Assembly: GCF_028747985.1 (NCBI RefSeq)
Contig: NZ_CP118108.1
Location: 3,353,501 to 3,417,500 of the forward strand
Source: Paenibacillus urinalis
Lineage (GTDB): Bacteria > Bacillota > Bacilli > Paenibacillales > Paenibacillaceae
Length of the DNA: 64,000 nucleotides
Direction: 5' to 3'
This document shows, piece after piece, positions 40,379 to 49,203 of the stretch (the stretch's first letter is position 1; every line of letters starts with the position of its first letter). The notes below the pieces were generated by a model. The model did no database searches and was not told the origin of the DNA. It saw nothing but the letters and a program-made list of their open reading frames with translations. The position numbers were made by a program, and so were the translations under genes.

Positions 40379-42484
40379 TTACTTTCGCTTTAGCTTATTG
40401 GTTTGACTCATCAAATATAATAAATAAGGTGTTCCCAGCAGTGCAGTAACAATGCCCGAAGGCAATTCCTTCGGAATGATCACCACTCTACCGATCAAAT
40501 CCGCACCGGCCAGGAGGATGCCACCGATTAAAGCAGCGATCACCATTGACTTCCGATGGTTGGAGCCTACGAGCATCCTTGCCGCATGAGGTGCAAGTAA
40601 TCCGATGAAACCAACAGAGCCGACATTAGCCGCTGCGATTGAAGCAAGGAGTACAGAAATGACCGCAACATAGATACGCGTATTCCGAACATGAAGCCCA
40701 AGACCATTGGATGTATCTTCACTGAAGGTCAACAGGTCAACCCTTCGTCCCAGCCATGCTGCAAGCGGTAGCAGAATAAGGATTGCGGGAAGAATACGTA
40801 AGACCTCTGTCCAGCTTCGATTGTAGGTGCTGCCTGCCATCCATGACAAGGCAGGTGCGACATCTAGCTCGGCATGGATAATCATTAGATTAATAATTGC
40901 GGATCCAAAGGCAGCCACAGCGATCCCAACGAGTGTAAGAACCGTTGGATGAAGTCCCCTTTTCCAGGATACCGCATAGACAATCGCAGCAGCGACGATT
41001 CCACCAATCACCGCACCAACTGGAATCCAATTCGCAGATAATGCCGGAAAGCTAACCATTATGAGCAATGCTCCAGCTCCTGCGCCACTAGTAACTCCGA
41101 CGACCTGAGGATCACCGAGCGGATTACGAACAGCATTTTGCAGTAAGCATCCACTGACGGCAATCGCCATACCTGATAAACCAGCAGTCAGGAGCCTAGG
41201 CAGCCTGTTATCCAGCAGAATTGAGCGATACATTTCGTCACCGCCTCCGGTGAATAATGCGGCTACTTCCGCAAATGGGATGTACAAGCTTCCATTCATC
41301 AGACTGACGATCCATACAAGCACCAACAATCCACCGAATATACCAACAAGCAATGGATATGGCATCCGACGCAGGCTGGTCCCTGTCATCATGGAGCTGC
41401 CAGAACTATCACTGCTGCCAATCATCGATCGGGATACACGCAAGGCAAGCCATATAAGACAAGGAGCTCCGATCATTGCCGTTATTGCACCAACCGGTAA
41501 TTCCCCGTATGCATCGACAAATGTACGGGAGATGGTATCAGCACCTACTAACAGAGCTGCACCCCATAGAGCAGCAAGCGGAATTAATCCCCCGTGTCGA
41601 TTCACTCCGGACAATCGCACAAGATGAGGTGCAACGAGTCCGATAAATCCGATAGGACCTACCACACTTACCGTAACACAGGCTAGCAATACGGAAGCAC
41701 CCATGGCAAGGAAGCGAATCGTCCCTACTTTTTGTCCAATGGAACGTGCGGATTCTTCGTTTAGTGTCAGCACATCCCATTGCCTTACTCCCATGATCAG
41801 CACAAGGAGCCCGCCTATAATCCAAGGCCATGTAAAGTTGACTCCGTCCCAGTCATTCTGAATCAGTGATCCCGAGCCCCATAAAAAAATACCTTGAGTC
41901 GTCTGCTGATTCAGCAGCAGCAGCGCACTTGTCACCGAGGATAACACAAGGGTTACGATCATCCCTGATAAGGCAATTCGAAGCGGAGAACCCTTTGTTT
42001 TGCCCGCAAGCGCAAACACGGACAGGGCAGCTAGAGTCCCCCCGATGACCGCCAAGGGCAGTGCATACATATGCTGAAGTCCTGGCCAGAAGATCATGCC
42101 TGCGACGACAGCCAGGTAAGCACCGGCGTTAACACCAAGGGTCGTCTCTGATGCGAGCGGATTTCGCGTAACAGTTTGCATCAGCACACCTGATACCGCA
42201 AGTGCTGCGCCAGCCAAGAGACCTATCACTGTTCTGGGCAGCCGAACACTGCGGATCATGTGATGCTCTGCCAGATCCTGAGGAGTTGTCAGGGCCTGCA
42301 CCACGGTCTTGACGGATATATCAGCTAAACCTTGAGTCAGGCTGAGAAATGTAAGTAATAACAGCGATACAACTCCTGCTACTAGCATCCATAACGGCTT
42401 CCAGCCCCTCCCCGATGCGACGGAGGGGGCTGGATGAATGCTCGCAGGCTCAGAACCTTGAGCCCGATATTTCCCTAATTTCAT
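40379..42484 (-). CDS. fhuB: Ferric-siderophore ABC permease, fused FhuB-type (two FecCD domains)
   Basis: A 701-residue permease made of two FecCD/BtuC-like halves, about residues 40-360 and 385-695. Each half has about ten membrane segments, the conserved GxxMQxxxRNPLA motif (GVLMQTVTRNPLA; GCLLQNAVRNPLG) and the late motif GFIGLVAPHLVR or GFIGLLAPHAAR. Fusion of both halves is the FhuB arrangement for ferric hydroxamates, but the fold does not fix the substrate. The ATG overlaps the stop of the binding-protein gene (ATGA), so translation is coupled. No ATPase gene is adjacent, so one must be shared from elsewhere. A Fur box precedes the pair. Confidence 0.9.
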   Translation of the reverse strand: MKLGKYRAQGSEPASIHPAPSVASGRGWKPLWMLVAGVVSLLLLTFLSLTQGLADISVKTVVQALTTPQDLAEHHMIRSVRLPRTVIGLLAGAALAVSGVLMQTVTRNPLASETTLGVNAGAYLAVVAGMIFWPGLQHMYALPLAVIGGTLAALSVFALAGKTKGSPLRIALSGMIVTLVLSSVTSALLLLNQQTTQGIFLWGSGSLIQNDWDGVNFTWPWIIGGLLVLIMGVRQWDVLTLNEESARSIGQKVGTIRFLAMGASVLLACVTVSVVGPIGFIGLVAPHLVRLSGVNRHGGLIPLAALWGAALLVGADTISRTFVDAYGELPVGAITAMIGAPCLIWLALRVSRSMIGSSDSSGSSMMTGTSLRRMPYPLLVGIFGGLLVLVWIVSLMNGSLYIPFAEVAALFTGGGDEMYRSILLDNRLPRLLTAGLSGMAIAVSGCLLQNAVRNPLGDPQVVGVTSGAGAGALLIMVSFPALSANWIPVGAVIGGIVAAAIVYAVSWKRGLHPTVLTLVGIAVAAFGSAIINLMIIHAELDVAPALSWMAGSTYNRSWTEVLRILPAILILLPLAAWLGRRVDLLTFSEDTSNGLGLHVRNTRIYVAVISVLLASIAAANVGSVGFIGLLAPHAARMLVGSNHRKSMVIAALIGGILLAGADLIGRVVIIPKELPSGIVTALLGTPYLLYLMSQTNKLKRK

Positions 42485-43512
42485 TGTGTAAGCAAATCAG
42501 CCGTCTTCTGTGCCATGACCTGTGCGGATAATGGGCCGCCGTATGGCCACATATCACCGCCAAGCGCATATACACGATTCTCTTTAACGAAATTCAGTCC
42601 ATTCCAGACCGGATTGTCCTTCAGCTGATTATCGATGACATTATCGCTTTCTTGAATAATATGAAGGAAATTCGCATCTTCCAGAGCTGGCAGAGCTTCT
42701 ACATCCGTCGTTGTGAAGCCGTAAGGTTCAAATTGACTAGGCTTATATGCGTTCGTCAAGCCGATGTGCTCCAAAATCTTGACCGCAAGTGAATTATCCG
42801 TCGATATACGGAAGGTTACTGCATTTTGGTTGCTGAATCCCATGGCAAGTGCAAACGGACGTTCAGTCATACCGGCCTCTTCCAATTTCGCTTTGGAGTC
42901 AGCATAGGCTTGATCCAGCTCACTGAGTACTTTTTCTGCTTCGTCTTTCTTGTCCAGCACGTCTGCGATCGTATTAAAAGTACTCAGCATCTCTTCATAC
43001 TGATCTCCTTCTCCCTCAGCAGGATAAGGGTCAAACACAAGTGTCGGTGCGATCTTGGTATAGGCTTCATAATTGGATCCAAGATTGGATTTAAGCCCGA
43101 TGATGAGGTCAGGCTTCAGTGAGGCGATAATCTCCAGGTTAGGCTCTTGACGTGTACCCACATCCGTCACATCTCCACCAATCTCAACCGGAATATCAAC
43201 CCATGTATTCATCCCTTCAATATCAGCAATCCCAACGGGCTGAACACCAAGGGCCATCACATCTTCAGCATACAACCACTCCAGAGCAACAACACGCTGT
43301 GGTACACCTGTAATTTCTGTTTCTCCCAGCACATGCTTGATGGTTCTCGTCTGCGGCTCACTCGTATTGCTGTCTGCACTCTGTGCAGGCGGATTCGTTG
43401 ACTCTCCAGACCCGGAAGTTTCATTCGAAGCGGTACCTGAACCACCTCCACAACCAGCAAGCACCAGAGCAAACATTAACACGATGAACACCAAACTCTT
43501 TGCATTACGCAC
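42481..43512 (-). CDS. Iron-siderophore ABC transporter binding lipoprotein
   Basis: A 343-residue FecB/FhuD-type binding protein. It has a signal sequence with lipobox LAGC (cysteine near residue 21), a Ser/Gly/Thr-rich linker to about residue 55, and the periplasmic-binding fold of cluster A-III (PQRVVALEWLYAEDVMALGVQPVGI; NLEIIASLKPDLIIG). The GTG start has GAGGGGG 7 nt upstream. The two overlapping Fur boxes at 43559-43591 make iron repression very likely. It delivers the ferric complex to the permease encoded next. Relatives bind citrate, hydroxamate or catecholate complexes; the type is not decidable here. Confidence 0.9.
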   Translation of the reverse strand: MRNAKSLVFIVLMFALVLAGCGGGSGTASNETSGSGESTNPPAQSADSNTSEPQTRTIKHVLGETEITGVPQRVVALEWLYAEDVMALGVQPVGIADIEGMNTWVDIPVEIGGDVTDVGTRQEPNLEIIASLKPDLIIGLKSNLGSNYEAYTKIAPTLVFDPYPAEGEGDQYEEMLSTFNTIADVLDKKDEAEKVLSELDQAYADSKAKLEEAGMTERPFALAMGFSNQNAVTFRISTDNSLAVKILEHIGLTNAYKPSQFEPYGFTTTDVEALPALEDANFLHIIQESDNVIDNQLKDNPVWNGLNFVKENRVYALGGDMWPYGGPLSAQVMAQKTADLLTQ

Positions 43513-43558
43513 TGCATTTCCCCCTCAAATCTCTATGTATTTTATAATTATTACTAGA

Positions 43559-43591
43559 TGATAATCATTATTGATAATGGTTATCATTATC
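43559..43591. promoter_or_regulatory. Two overlapping Fur boxes
   Basis: GATAATGGTTATCATTATC (43573-43591) matches the 19-bp Fur consensus at 18 positions. A second site, TGATAATCATTATTG (43559-43573), overlaps its edge. They lie 47-79 bp before the start of the siderophore-binding lipoprotein and should repress it under iron-replete conditions. Confidence 0.85.
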
Positions 43592-43687
43592 ATCACTGTT
43601 TACAATAATAGATACTCCCCTAGATTATGTCAATAAAATTCTTGCTTGTATAACCGAGATATTCATCGTAGCTTCCGGAGATAACAA

Positions 43688-43729
43688 AAAGCAGGCCGCT
43701 TAAGAGGTTTACGCCCCATGGCCTGCTTT
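43688..43729 (-). terminator. Rho-independent terminator of the histidine kinase gene
   Basis: The arms AAAGCAGGCC (43688-43697) and GGCCTGCTTT (43720-43729) are perfect 10-bp inverted repeats. On the minus strand T residues follow (TTTTTG), 21 bp after the kinase stop. Confidence 0.8.
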
Positions 43730-43749
43730 CCCTATTTAAATTCCTCATC

Positions 43750-45648
43750 TTAGAAATGTTCCAGCTCCAGTAAAAATTGGAATGTCGTTCCCTTCCCTTC
43801 TATACTTTGAACACTGATGCTGCCTCCCATTAGCTCAAGGAGGCGTTTTGTTATCGCCAGCCCCAGACCCGTACCTCCGTAATTGCGGCTAATCTTGGGA
43901 TCTAATTGAGAGAAGGATTGAAACAGAAGCCGTTCCTTGTGCTTTGGTATGCCGATCCCTGTATCCTGAATCTGAACCATCAACAGTACTCGCTTGCGGC
44001 CAGGGATATGAACTGATTCAGCTCGGATCGACACCTCACCGTATTCCGTAAATTTCACTCCATTGCTGATTAAATTGATGAGAATCTGCCTTATTTTTGC
44101 TACATCACCGATCATACTGTGCGGTATTCTTTGATCACATTCCTTCGTTAGCATGATTCCCTTATTTCTTGCCTGTACACTGAAGAGATTCGTCACTTCA
44201 TCTAACACATCATGAAAATTAAATGAGGTTTGCTGTACCTCTACCCGGCTAGTTTCCAGCTTGCTCAGACTGAGAATATTATTCAATGTTTGAATAAGTG
44301 AATCACCGCTGCTAAGTATAATCTCCGCATAGCTGAGCTGTTCTTCATTAAGATTCGTGTCTGCAAGCAGAGAAGCCATCCCCATAATGGCGTTCATAGG
44401 TGTTCGAATTTCATGGCTCATGATGGATAGGAATTCGGATTTTTCCTTTTCTGCCCGTTCCGCCTCATCCTTTGCTTTCATAATTTCGTTCATAGAAGTC
44501 AAATCTCTGAGAACCACGACAGAACCCTTTTTTTCCTGATCTATAATAGAATGCACTTGATATTCGGCAATAAAAGTGGTGCCATCCTCTTTTCCAAAGA
44601 CTGCCTCTTGAACACAGGTGTGTGCTTCATTTGATAGAATCGCTCTGTGGATCGGCATCTGATTCTTGTCGTACGGATAGTAGTTTTCATTAAACTGGTT
44701 TAGATAATCCGCCAGCCGAGATCCAATTACCCCATCCTCGTTCATTGTCAGCAGCTTCGCACCTGCTTTATTTAAATACAATATCCGTCCTTCCGAATCC
44801 ACACCGAAGATCGCATCCTTAACCGTATTCAAGATTAACTCCAGCTGTTTACCCAGATTCTCGATTTGCTTCAAATAGACGGTGTTTTCGGTTGTGTCGG
44901 CTGTAATGCCATAGACACCTACGACACGGCCATCCATAATGATAGGCACATTGATGACGTGAGCTTCGAAGGTATGACCGGATTTATGCAGCATTTTGAT
45001 ATTGTATTCCTGGGGAATTCCTTTGGCCGCTTGAGCGAAGTGATCGTGGGTTTTCTGTAAACTGTCCGGATCAATTAAGGGTGAAAAATGACCTGATAAC
45101 AGCTCCTCCTGGGTATGCCCCGTCAACGCACACTGGCCTTCATTAACTCGAATCAGGTTACCATTTAGATCTAAAGACGCTACGCCGAGCGGGTTGTATT
45201 TAAAAAGAGATTTATATTCCAGCAGCTCCCGCTCCATATCATCAGGCTCTAAGCTCTGTACCTTGCTTACTGGACTATTCGATGGAGAAGGGACAAATTG
45301 TACAATGACATACCCTTCTTCCTCTATAAGACTGATCCACATGTCTGCTGTGCTGACGGCGCCCCGCTGATCCACGAATTGCAGGCGCCGGCTTATTGAC
45401 ATTTCTTCAGTTGTCTTCAGCTGCTGCACAATATGGACAAGATTGAATTCAGTAGGATTCGGATTCACCATGATATCTAATAAAGTCAGTTGTGAGTTCA
45501 CCTGATCACTGCTTATACCCAGCCAGTTCTCCATGGCCTTATTCACATTGACGCATACGCCATTTTCTTCCAACACAAGCGCAGAGGGAATCGGAGCTCT
45601 GTAAAACAGACTTTCCCAATGCTTGCTTTTTGTGATTAAGTCAGACAT
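43750..45648 (-). CDS. Soluble PAS-domain sensor histidine kinase (orphan)
   Basis: A 632-residue kinase with no membrane segment, so it should sense a cytoplasmic signal. Three PAS-type domains lie at about 10-120, 145-265 and 275-390, followed by a coiled linker, HisKA (phospho-accepting His in SHEIRTPMNAI, about residue 415) and HATPase with N, G1 and G2 boxes (LINLISNGVKFTEYG; DTGIGIP; GGTGLGLAI). There is no receiver domain and no response-regulator gene beside it, so the partner is encoded elsewhere. The ATG at 45648 is preceded by GAGGGGG. The genes on both sides (siderophore uptake, efflux pump) give no clear hint of the pathway. Confidence 0.9.
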   Translation of the reverse strand: MSDLITKSKHWESLFYRAPIPSALVLEENGVCVNVNKAMENWLGISSDQVNSQLTLLDIMVNPNPTEFNLVHIVQQLKTTEEMSISRRLQFVDQRGAVSTADMWISLIEEEGYVIVQFVPSPSNSPVSKVQSLEPDDMERELLEYKSLFKYNPLGVASLDLNGNLIRVNEGQCALTGHTQEELLSGHFSPLIDPDSLQKTHDHFAQAAKGIPQEYNIKMLHKSGHTFEAHVINVPIIMDGRVVGVYGITADTTENTVYLKQIENLGKQLELILNTVKDAIFGVDSEGRILYLNKAGAKLLTMNEDGVIGSRLADYLNQFNENYYPYDKNQMPIHRAILSNEAHTCVQEAVFGKEDGTTFIAEYQVHSIIDQEKKGSVVVLRDLTSMNEIMKAKDEAERAEKEKSEFLSIMSHEIRTPMNAIMGMASLLADTNLNEEQLSYAEIILSSGDSLIQTLNNILSLSKLETSRVEVQQTSFNFHDVLDEVTNLFSVQARNKGIMLTKECDQRIPHSMIGDVAKIRQILINLISNGVKFTEYGEVSIRAESVHIPGRKRVLLMVQIQDTGIGIPKHKERLLFQSFSQLDPKISRNYGGTGLGLAITKRLLELMGGSISVQSIEGKGTTFQFLLELEHF

Positions 45649-45766
45649 TCAGTTCCCCCTCTATTTTTCTAGAACTATACTATTAATAACCGGAAGCAGC
45701 CGAGTTCAAAACGAAGAAATAAAAATGAATTTATTGAATTTTATTGTGTTGATTATATATAAGATT

Positions 45767-45796
45767 ATATATAAGAAAAGACAGCCAATTCGGCTG
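45767..45796 (-). terminator. Weak hairpin terminator after the Bcr/CflA gene
   Basis: A short hairpin CAGCC-AATTC-GGCTG (45782-45796) is followed on the minus strand by a T-rich stretch. The stem is only 5 bp, so termination may be incomplete. Confidence 0.4.
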
Positions 45797-45804
45797 CCTC
45801 ACGA

Positions 45805-47022
45805 TTAATATTTGCCAATATCAGTTGGCTTATTCTCACGGGTCAGTTTCGTAAATACGAATGCTCCCAAGCAGGCTGTAACGAATAAAATAGCTCCCAT
45901 GGGCACTGCGGTTGTTTCGTCAATACCGACGAGAGGAGAAACGGCAGAACCGATCAGCAGTGGTACTAAACCTAATACCGCGCTGGCGCTTCCAGCCCGA
46001 TGTCCTTGATGCTCCATTGCCAGCGTGAAAGTACTTGTCGCGACAATTCCGATGGTAATCATATAGATGAAGATACATATCACAACGAGGAATAAAGGTC
46101 CGCGCAGTACGGTTGTAATTAAGAGCAGGAGTGTAGCACTAACGGCTACCCATACCCCAATTCTGAGCAGTGTTCGTTCAGGAACAATACCGCCAAAACG
46201 ACCAATCAGAAAGCTTCCGAAGATGATGGCAATCCCGTTAATGCCAAACAGGACGCTGAATACTTGTGGTGACACTCCATAGATCTCCTGATAAACAAAT
46301 GGGGTTCCTGAGACATAGGCAAAGCTCCCGCCATGAATAAACCCGACGGTAAGGGCGTATCCCATGAACACCTTATCCTTAAACAAGTCTCCCATCGTCT
46401 TCACGGAATGTCCAAGCGAGCTTGGCATCCTCTTCTCCGGAGGCAGTGTTTCTTTGAGACGCATCCCGATGATCAGCACGATAAAGAGTCCAAACAAACA
46501 TAGGAAATAAAAGATCGATTGCCAGTTTGCTGACGGTATGAGCAGGATAGCTCCCCCAGACATCGGCGCTACCATTGGAGCTACAGCATTAATGACTGAC
46601 AGCAAGGCAAAAAACTTCGTGAGCTCTCTGCCGTCAAACACGTCTCGCACCACCGCACGTGAGATTACAAGTCCGGCAGCAGCGGTGAAGCCTTGAAGGA
46701 ACCTTGCCGCAATCAGCAGAGAAATATTAGGCGCAAGGGCACAAAATAACGATGACAAAGCAAATAAACTGAGTGAAATGAGCAGCGGGATTTTTCGACC
46801 GCGAGCGTCACTAATGGGACCTACAATAATTTGACCTACAGCGAGACCAATCAAGCATGAAGTTAAGCTTAACTGAACAAGTGAAGCTCTTGCACCCAGA
46901 TCCTCTCCAATCTCGGGGAAGCTGGGAAGGTACATATCGATATTGAACGGTCCTAATATGCCGAGCAAGCTTAACAAAAACGCTAAAGCTAACCGCTCTT
47001 TACCTGTTGGATTATGCAGCAT
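45805..47022 (-). CDS. MFS drug efflux transporter, Bcr/CflA family
   Basis: A 405-residue transporter with 12 membrane segments. The opening GPFNIDMYLPSFPEIGEDL, the loop motif GPISDARGRKIPLL and ARFLQGFTAAAGLVISRAVVRD are characteristic of the Bcr/CflA drug-proton antiporters (bicyclomycin, chloramphenicol, sulfonamides in known members). The substrate here is unknown. A perfect 7-bp palindrome about 60 bp upstream of the ATG may be the operator of a local or distant repressor. The gene is transcribed alone. Confidence 0.88.
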   Translation of the reverse strand: MLHNPTGKERLALAFLLSLLGILGPFNIDMYLPSFPEIGEDLGARASLVQLSLTSCLIGLAVGQIIVGPISDARGRKIPLLISLSLFALSSLFCALAPNISLLIAARFLQGFTAAAGLVISRAVVRDVFDGRELTKFFALLSVINAVAPMVAPMSGGAILLIPSANWQSIFYFLCLFGLFIVLIIGMRLKETLPPEKRMPSSLGHSVKTMGDLFKDKVFMGYALTVGFIHGGSFAYVSGTPFVYQEIYGVSPQVFSVLFGINGIAIIFGSFLIGRFGGIVPERTLLRIGVWVAVSATLLLLITTVLRGPLFLVVICIFIYMITIGIVATSTFTLAMEHQGHRAGSASAVLGLVPLLIGSAVSPLVGIDETTAVPMGAILFVTACLGAFVFTKLTRENKPTDIGKY

Positions 47023-47080
47023 GCGCAGTATACACCTTATTTCTTATGAATTTAGCTTAAGTTTGTTTCGGTCTTACATA

Positions 47081-47097
47081 ACAAGCCACAGGCTTGT
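47081..47097. promoter_or_regulatory. Palindrome upstream of the Bcr/CflA efflux gene, possible operator
   Basis: ACAAGCC-ACA-GGCTTGT has perfect 7-bp arms and a 3-bp centre, 59 bp before the efflux start codon. There is no T-run after it, so it is unlikely to be a terminator. Confidence 0.4.
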
Positions 47098-47251
47098 CCC
47101 CCTGAAGATGCATGCACAAGCATGAGATTTCCGAAAAAAGACAAAGCTCTGAACATTATAAGCATTGATTGGCTATTTGTTAAGACATTTCTTTAACACG
47201 AAGTGATTCATTCCTATATGGCACAGTAAACTCGCCGTGGATTTCCATATC

Positions 47252-47275
47252 AAAAAAGCCGCCATGAAGGCGACT
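47252..47275 (-). terminator. Rho-independent terminator of the solute-binding protein gene
   Basis: On the minus strand GTCGCC-TTCAT-GGCGGC forms a 6-bp stem with one G-T pair, followed by six T. It lies about 60 bp after the stop of the binding-protein gene. Confidence 0.7.
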
Positions 47276-47337
47276 TTCTAATCCAGTCTTTAATACTCAG
47301 GCGATTAACAACCTCTTAATCCCTGTATTCATCTTTC

Positions 47338-49038
47338 TTAATCTATTTCCTGACCGGTCCACAATCTCACTCGATCTTTAATCCATCCCGTATATTGCTG
47401 CTCCATTTCTACTGCGCCTTCTTTATCCAGCTCAGCAAGCATATTGTCATAGATGGCATCAAATTGATCCGGAGCTGCAATAATTGCTTCAGGAATGCGC
47501 TTCTGAATAATGTCCTGCGTTTTTTGGTAGATAACATTGTAATTTCCGCTGTCGGTCGGGATTGGCATATTGTATGCAGCTCCCCACTCTTTAACTGCGA
47601 ATTCATCTTCGGATGGGAATAGTTCCTTCCAGGTGCTGATTCCGTAGCCTGCAAGCACTTCCTTCTCAGCCTCTGAATACCCCATTTGAATCTGCTCCGG
47701 GAAATTAGTTGTGTAGTAGTTATCCGTCGAATCCTTCACGCCGTCACCATAATGTGCTCCAAATATGTTGTAGAGACCAATCCCTGTTTCTTTGGTAAAG
47801 TTACTGTTATCGTTGTTTTTTCGATCTTGAATGTCTGTCGGAATCTTCCGGACCCCATCCTCTACAACATAATGCTCGCCTTCGATACCCCAGTTTCTTA
47901 AAATTTGCCCTTCCTCAGAGGACAGCCAGTCTAAGAACTTGATAGCACGAACTGGATCCTTCGCATCCACCGTTATACCAATACCATATCCATCGAAGCC
48001 CATTGGCTGAAAGTCTGCGCGCTTGAAGGACTCATCCAAGGTAACTGGATAGAATCCATACGTGTTTTCGTCCATGCCCGAGCTTTTGAGCGCGTTCTCT
48101 GCATCACTGAATCCCCAGTTTGGATCGAACAGGGATAGCACACGACCACTTGCAATTTTGGCCTTATACTGATCATCCTTCTGAACAAAGCTTTCTTTAT
48201 CTATTAAACCATCGTTCCACAATTTGTTTAACCAACGGAAATATTCTTTCTCTTCGGGACGCTTGTAATGAAGCTGCGCTTCATAAGTCTCGGGATCAAT
48301 GAAATACTCCCCATCCCCTGGACCGCCTGTAGCCATTACTGCAGGGTCCGTTACCGTAATCATTCTCCGCCATCCATCTGCGCTCAGTGTGAGCGGGATC
48401 GTCGGCTGACCGTCTTCTGTAGTTGGATGCAGCTCATAATACTCTCGAATTACTTTTTCGTAATCCTCTATGGTCTTGATCTCGGGATACCCAAGCTCTT
48501 TGGCAACACGGTGTTGAATGGCTACCCCGTTTGTGGCATCGAAATACGTTTGGTCAATAGCACCATTGGTTGGAAGCCAATATATCGATGGATCCTCATT
48601 GCTGTATTTTAATCGATTGAAATGCTCACCATAAGCTTTCTTGATGTTTGGTCCATGTTCTTCAATTAAGTCTGTAAGATCGAGCATAGCTCCAGCTTCT
48701 ACCAGTCTGGATAAGTTCCCTTTAGGAAAAATTAAATCAGGATATTCGCCGCTTGCAGCCATGAGTGAAATCCGGTCATTTCCGCCTCCGCTGGAGATAT
48801 CAAACTCTGCATTAATGGTTACACCCGTCATTTCCGTAATCTTCTTGCCTACAGCATCCTCCATTCTGTTCCAATTGGGACTGGCATCTGCACCGAAGAA
48901 TGTGAATGTAATCGGCCCATCTTCATCTGTACTCTCGGGTGCATCACTCCCTGTGGAGCTGCCGCATCCAGCAGCCAGGAGTAAGGAGCTTGTGAGTAAC
49001 AAAGCGGCGAATCTCTTTTTCTTCAAACTAGGTCTCAT
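47338..49038 (-). CDS. Extracellular solute-binding lipoprotein (LplA/YtcQ-like, orphan)
   Basis: A 566-residue binding protein with a signal peptide and lipobox LAAGC (cysteine at residue 25). The size and motifs (EYPDLIFPKGNLSRLVEAGA; IYWLPTNGA; FLDWLSSEEGQ) match the large LplA-type binding proteins of Paenibacillus CUT1 systems, which bind oligosaccharides. No permease gene lies beside it, so the permeases are distant or lost. A cre-like site sits 43 bp upstream of the ATG, suggesting catabolite repression by CcpA. An AraC regulator is divergent and may control it. Confidence 0.88.
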   Translation of the reverse strand: MRPSLKKKRFAALLLTSSLLLAAGCGSSTGSDAPESTDEDGPITFTFFGADASPNWNRMEDAVGKKITEMTGVTINAEFDISSGGGNDRISLMAASGEYPDLIFPKGNLSRLVEAGAMLDLTDLIEEHGPNIKKAYGEHFNRLKYSNEDPSIYWLPTNGAIDQTYFDATNGVAIQHRVAKELGYPEIKTIEDYEKVIREYYELHPTTEDGQPTIPLTLSADGWRRMITVTDPAVMATGGPGDGEYFIDPETYEAQLHYKRPEEKEYFRWLNKLWNDGLIDKESFVQKDDQYKAKIASGRVLSLFDPNWGFSDAENALKSSGMDENTYGFYPVTLDESFKRADFQPMGFDGYGIGITVDAKDPVRAIKFLDWLSSEEGQILRNWGIEGEHYVVEDGVRKIPTDIQDRKNNDNSNFTKETGIGLYNIFGAHYGDGVKDSTDNYYTTNFPEQIQMGYSEAEKEVLAGYGISTWKELFPSEDEFAVKEWGAAYNMPIPTDSGNYNVIYQKTQDIIQKRIPEAIIAAPDQFDAIYDNMLAELDKEGAVEMEQQYTGWIKDRVRLWTGQEID

Positions 49039-49080
49039 CTCTAGAACCCCCTATTTCTTATGAATTTCTGATCTCATTGA

Positions 49081-49094
49081 TGAATGCGTTTACA
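49081..49094. promoter_or_regulatory. Candidate cre site (CcpA binding)
   Basis: TGAATGCGTTTACA fits the cre consensus TGWAANCGNTNNCA with one mismatch. It lies between the divergent binding-protein and AraC genes, 43 bp before the former. Confidence 0.5.
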
Positions 49095-49203
49095 ACAAAT
49101 TCTTAATCACAGTATATGGAATAAATAGAACTCAAACCTTGATTTTTCAGTCAGCAATATAGGATGATATAGACATGATGATGTACGGCTCGGTGGTGAT
49201 ATT

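Larger units (their letters stand above)
47023..47337. other. Intergenic region between efflux pump and binding-protein gene
   Basis: These 315 bp hold the palindrome at 47081-47097 near the efflux gene start and the terminator hairpin at 47252-47275 of the binding-protein gene. The remaining bases show no gene, and no sigma-A promoter better than chance. Confidence 0.5.

Noticed and set aside
47086..47130. Possible terminator formed by the repeats around ACAAGCC and CACAAGC
   Set aside because: There is no T-run on either strand, and the exact palindrome sits in the promoter region, so an operator is more likely.
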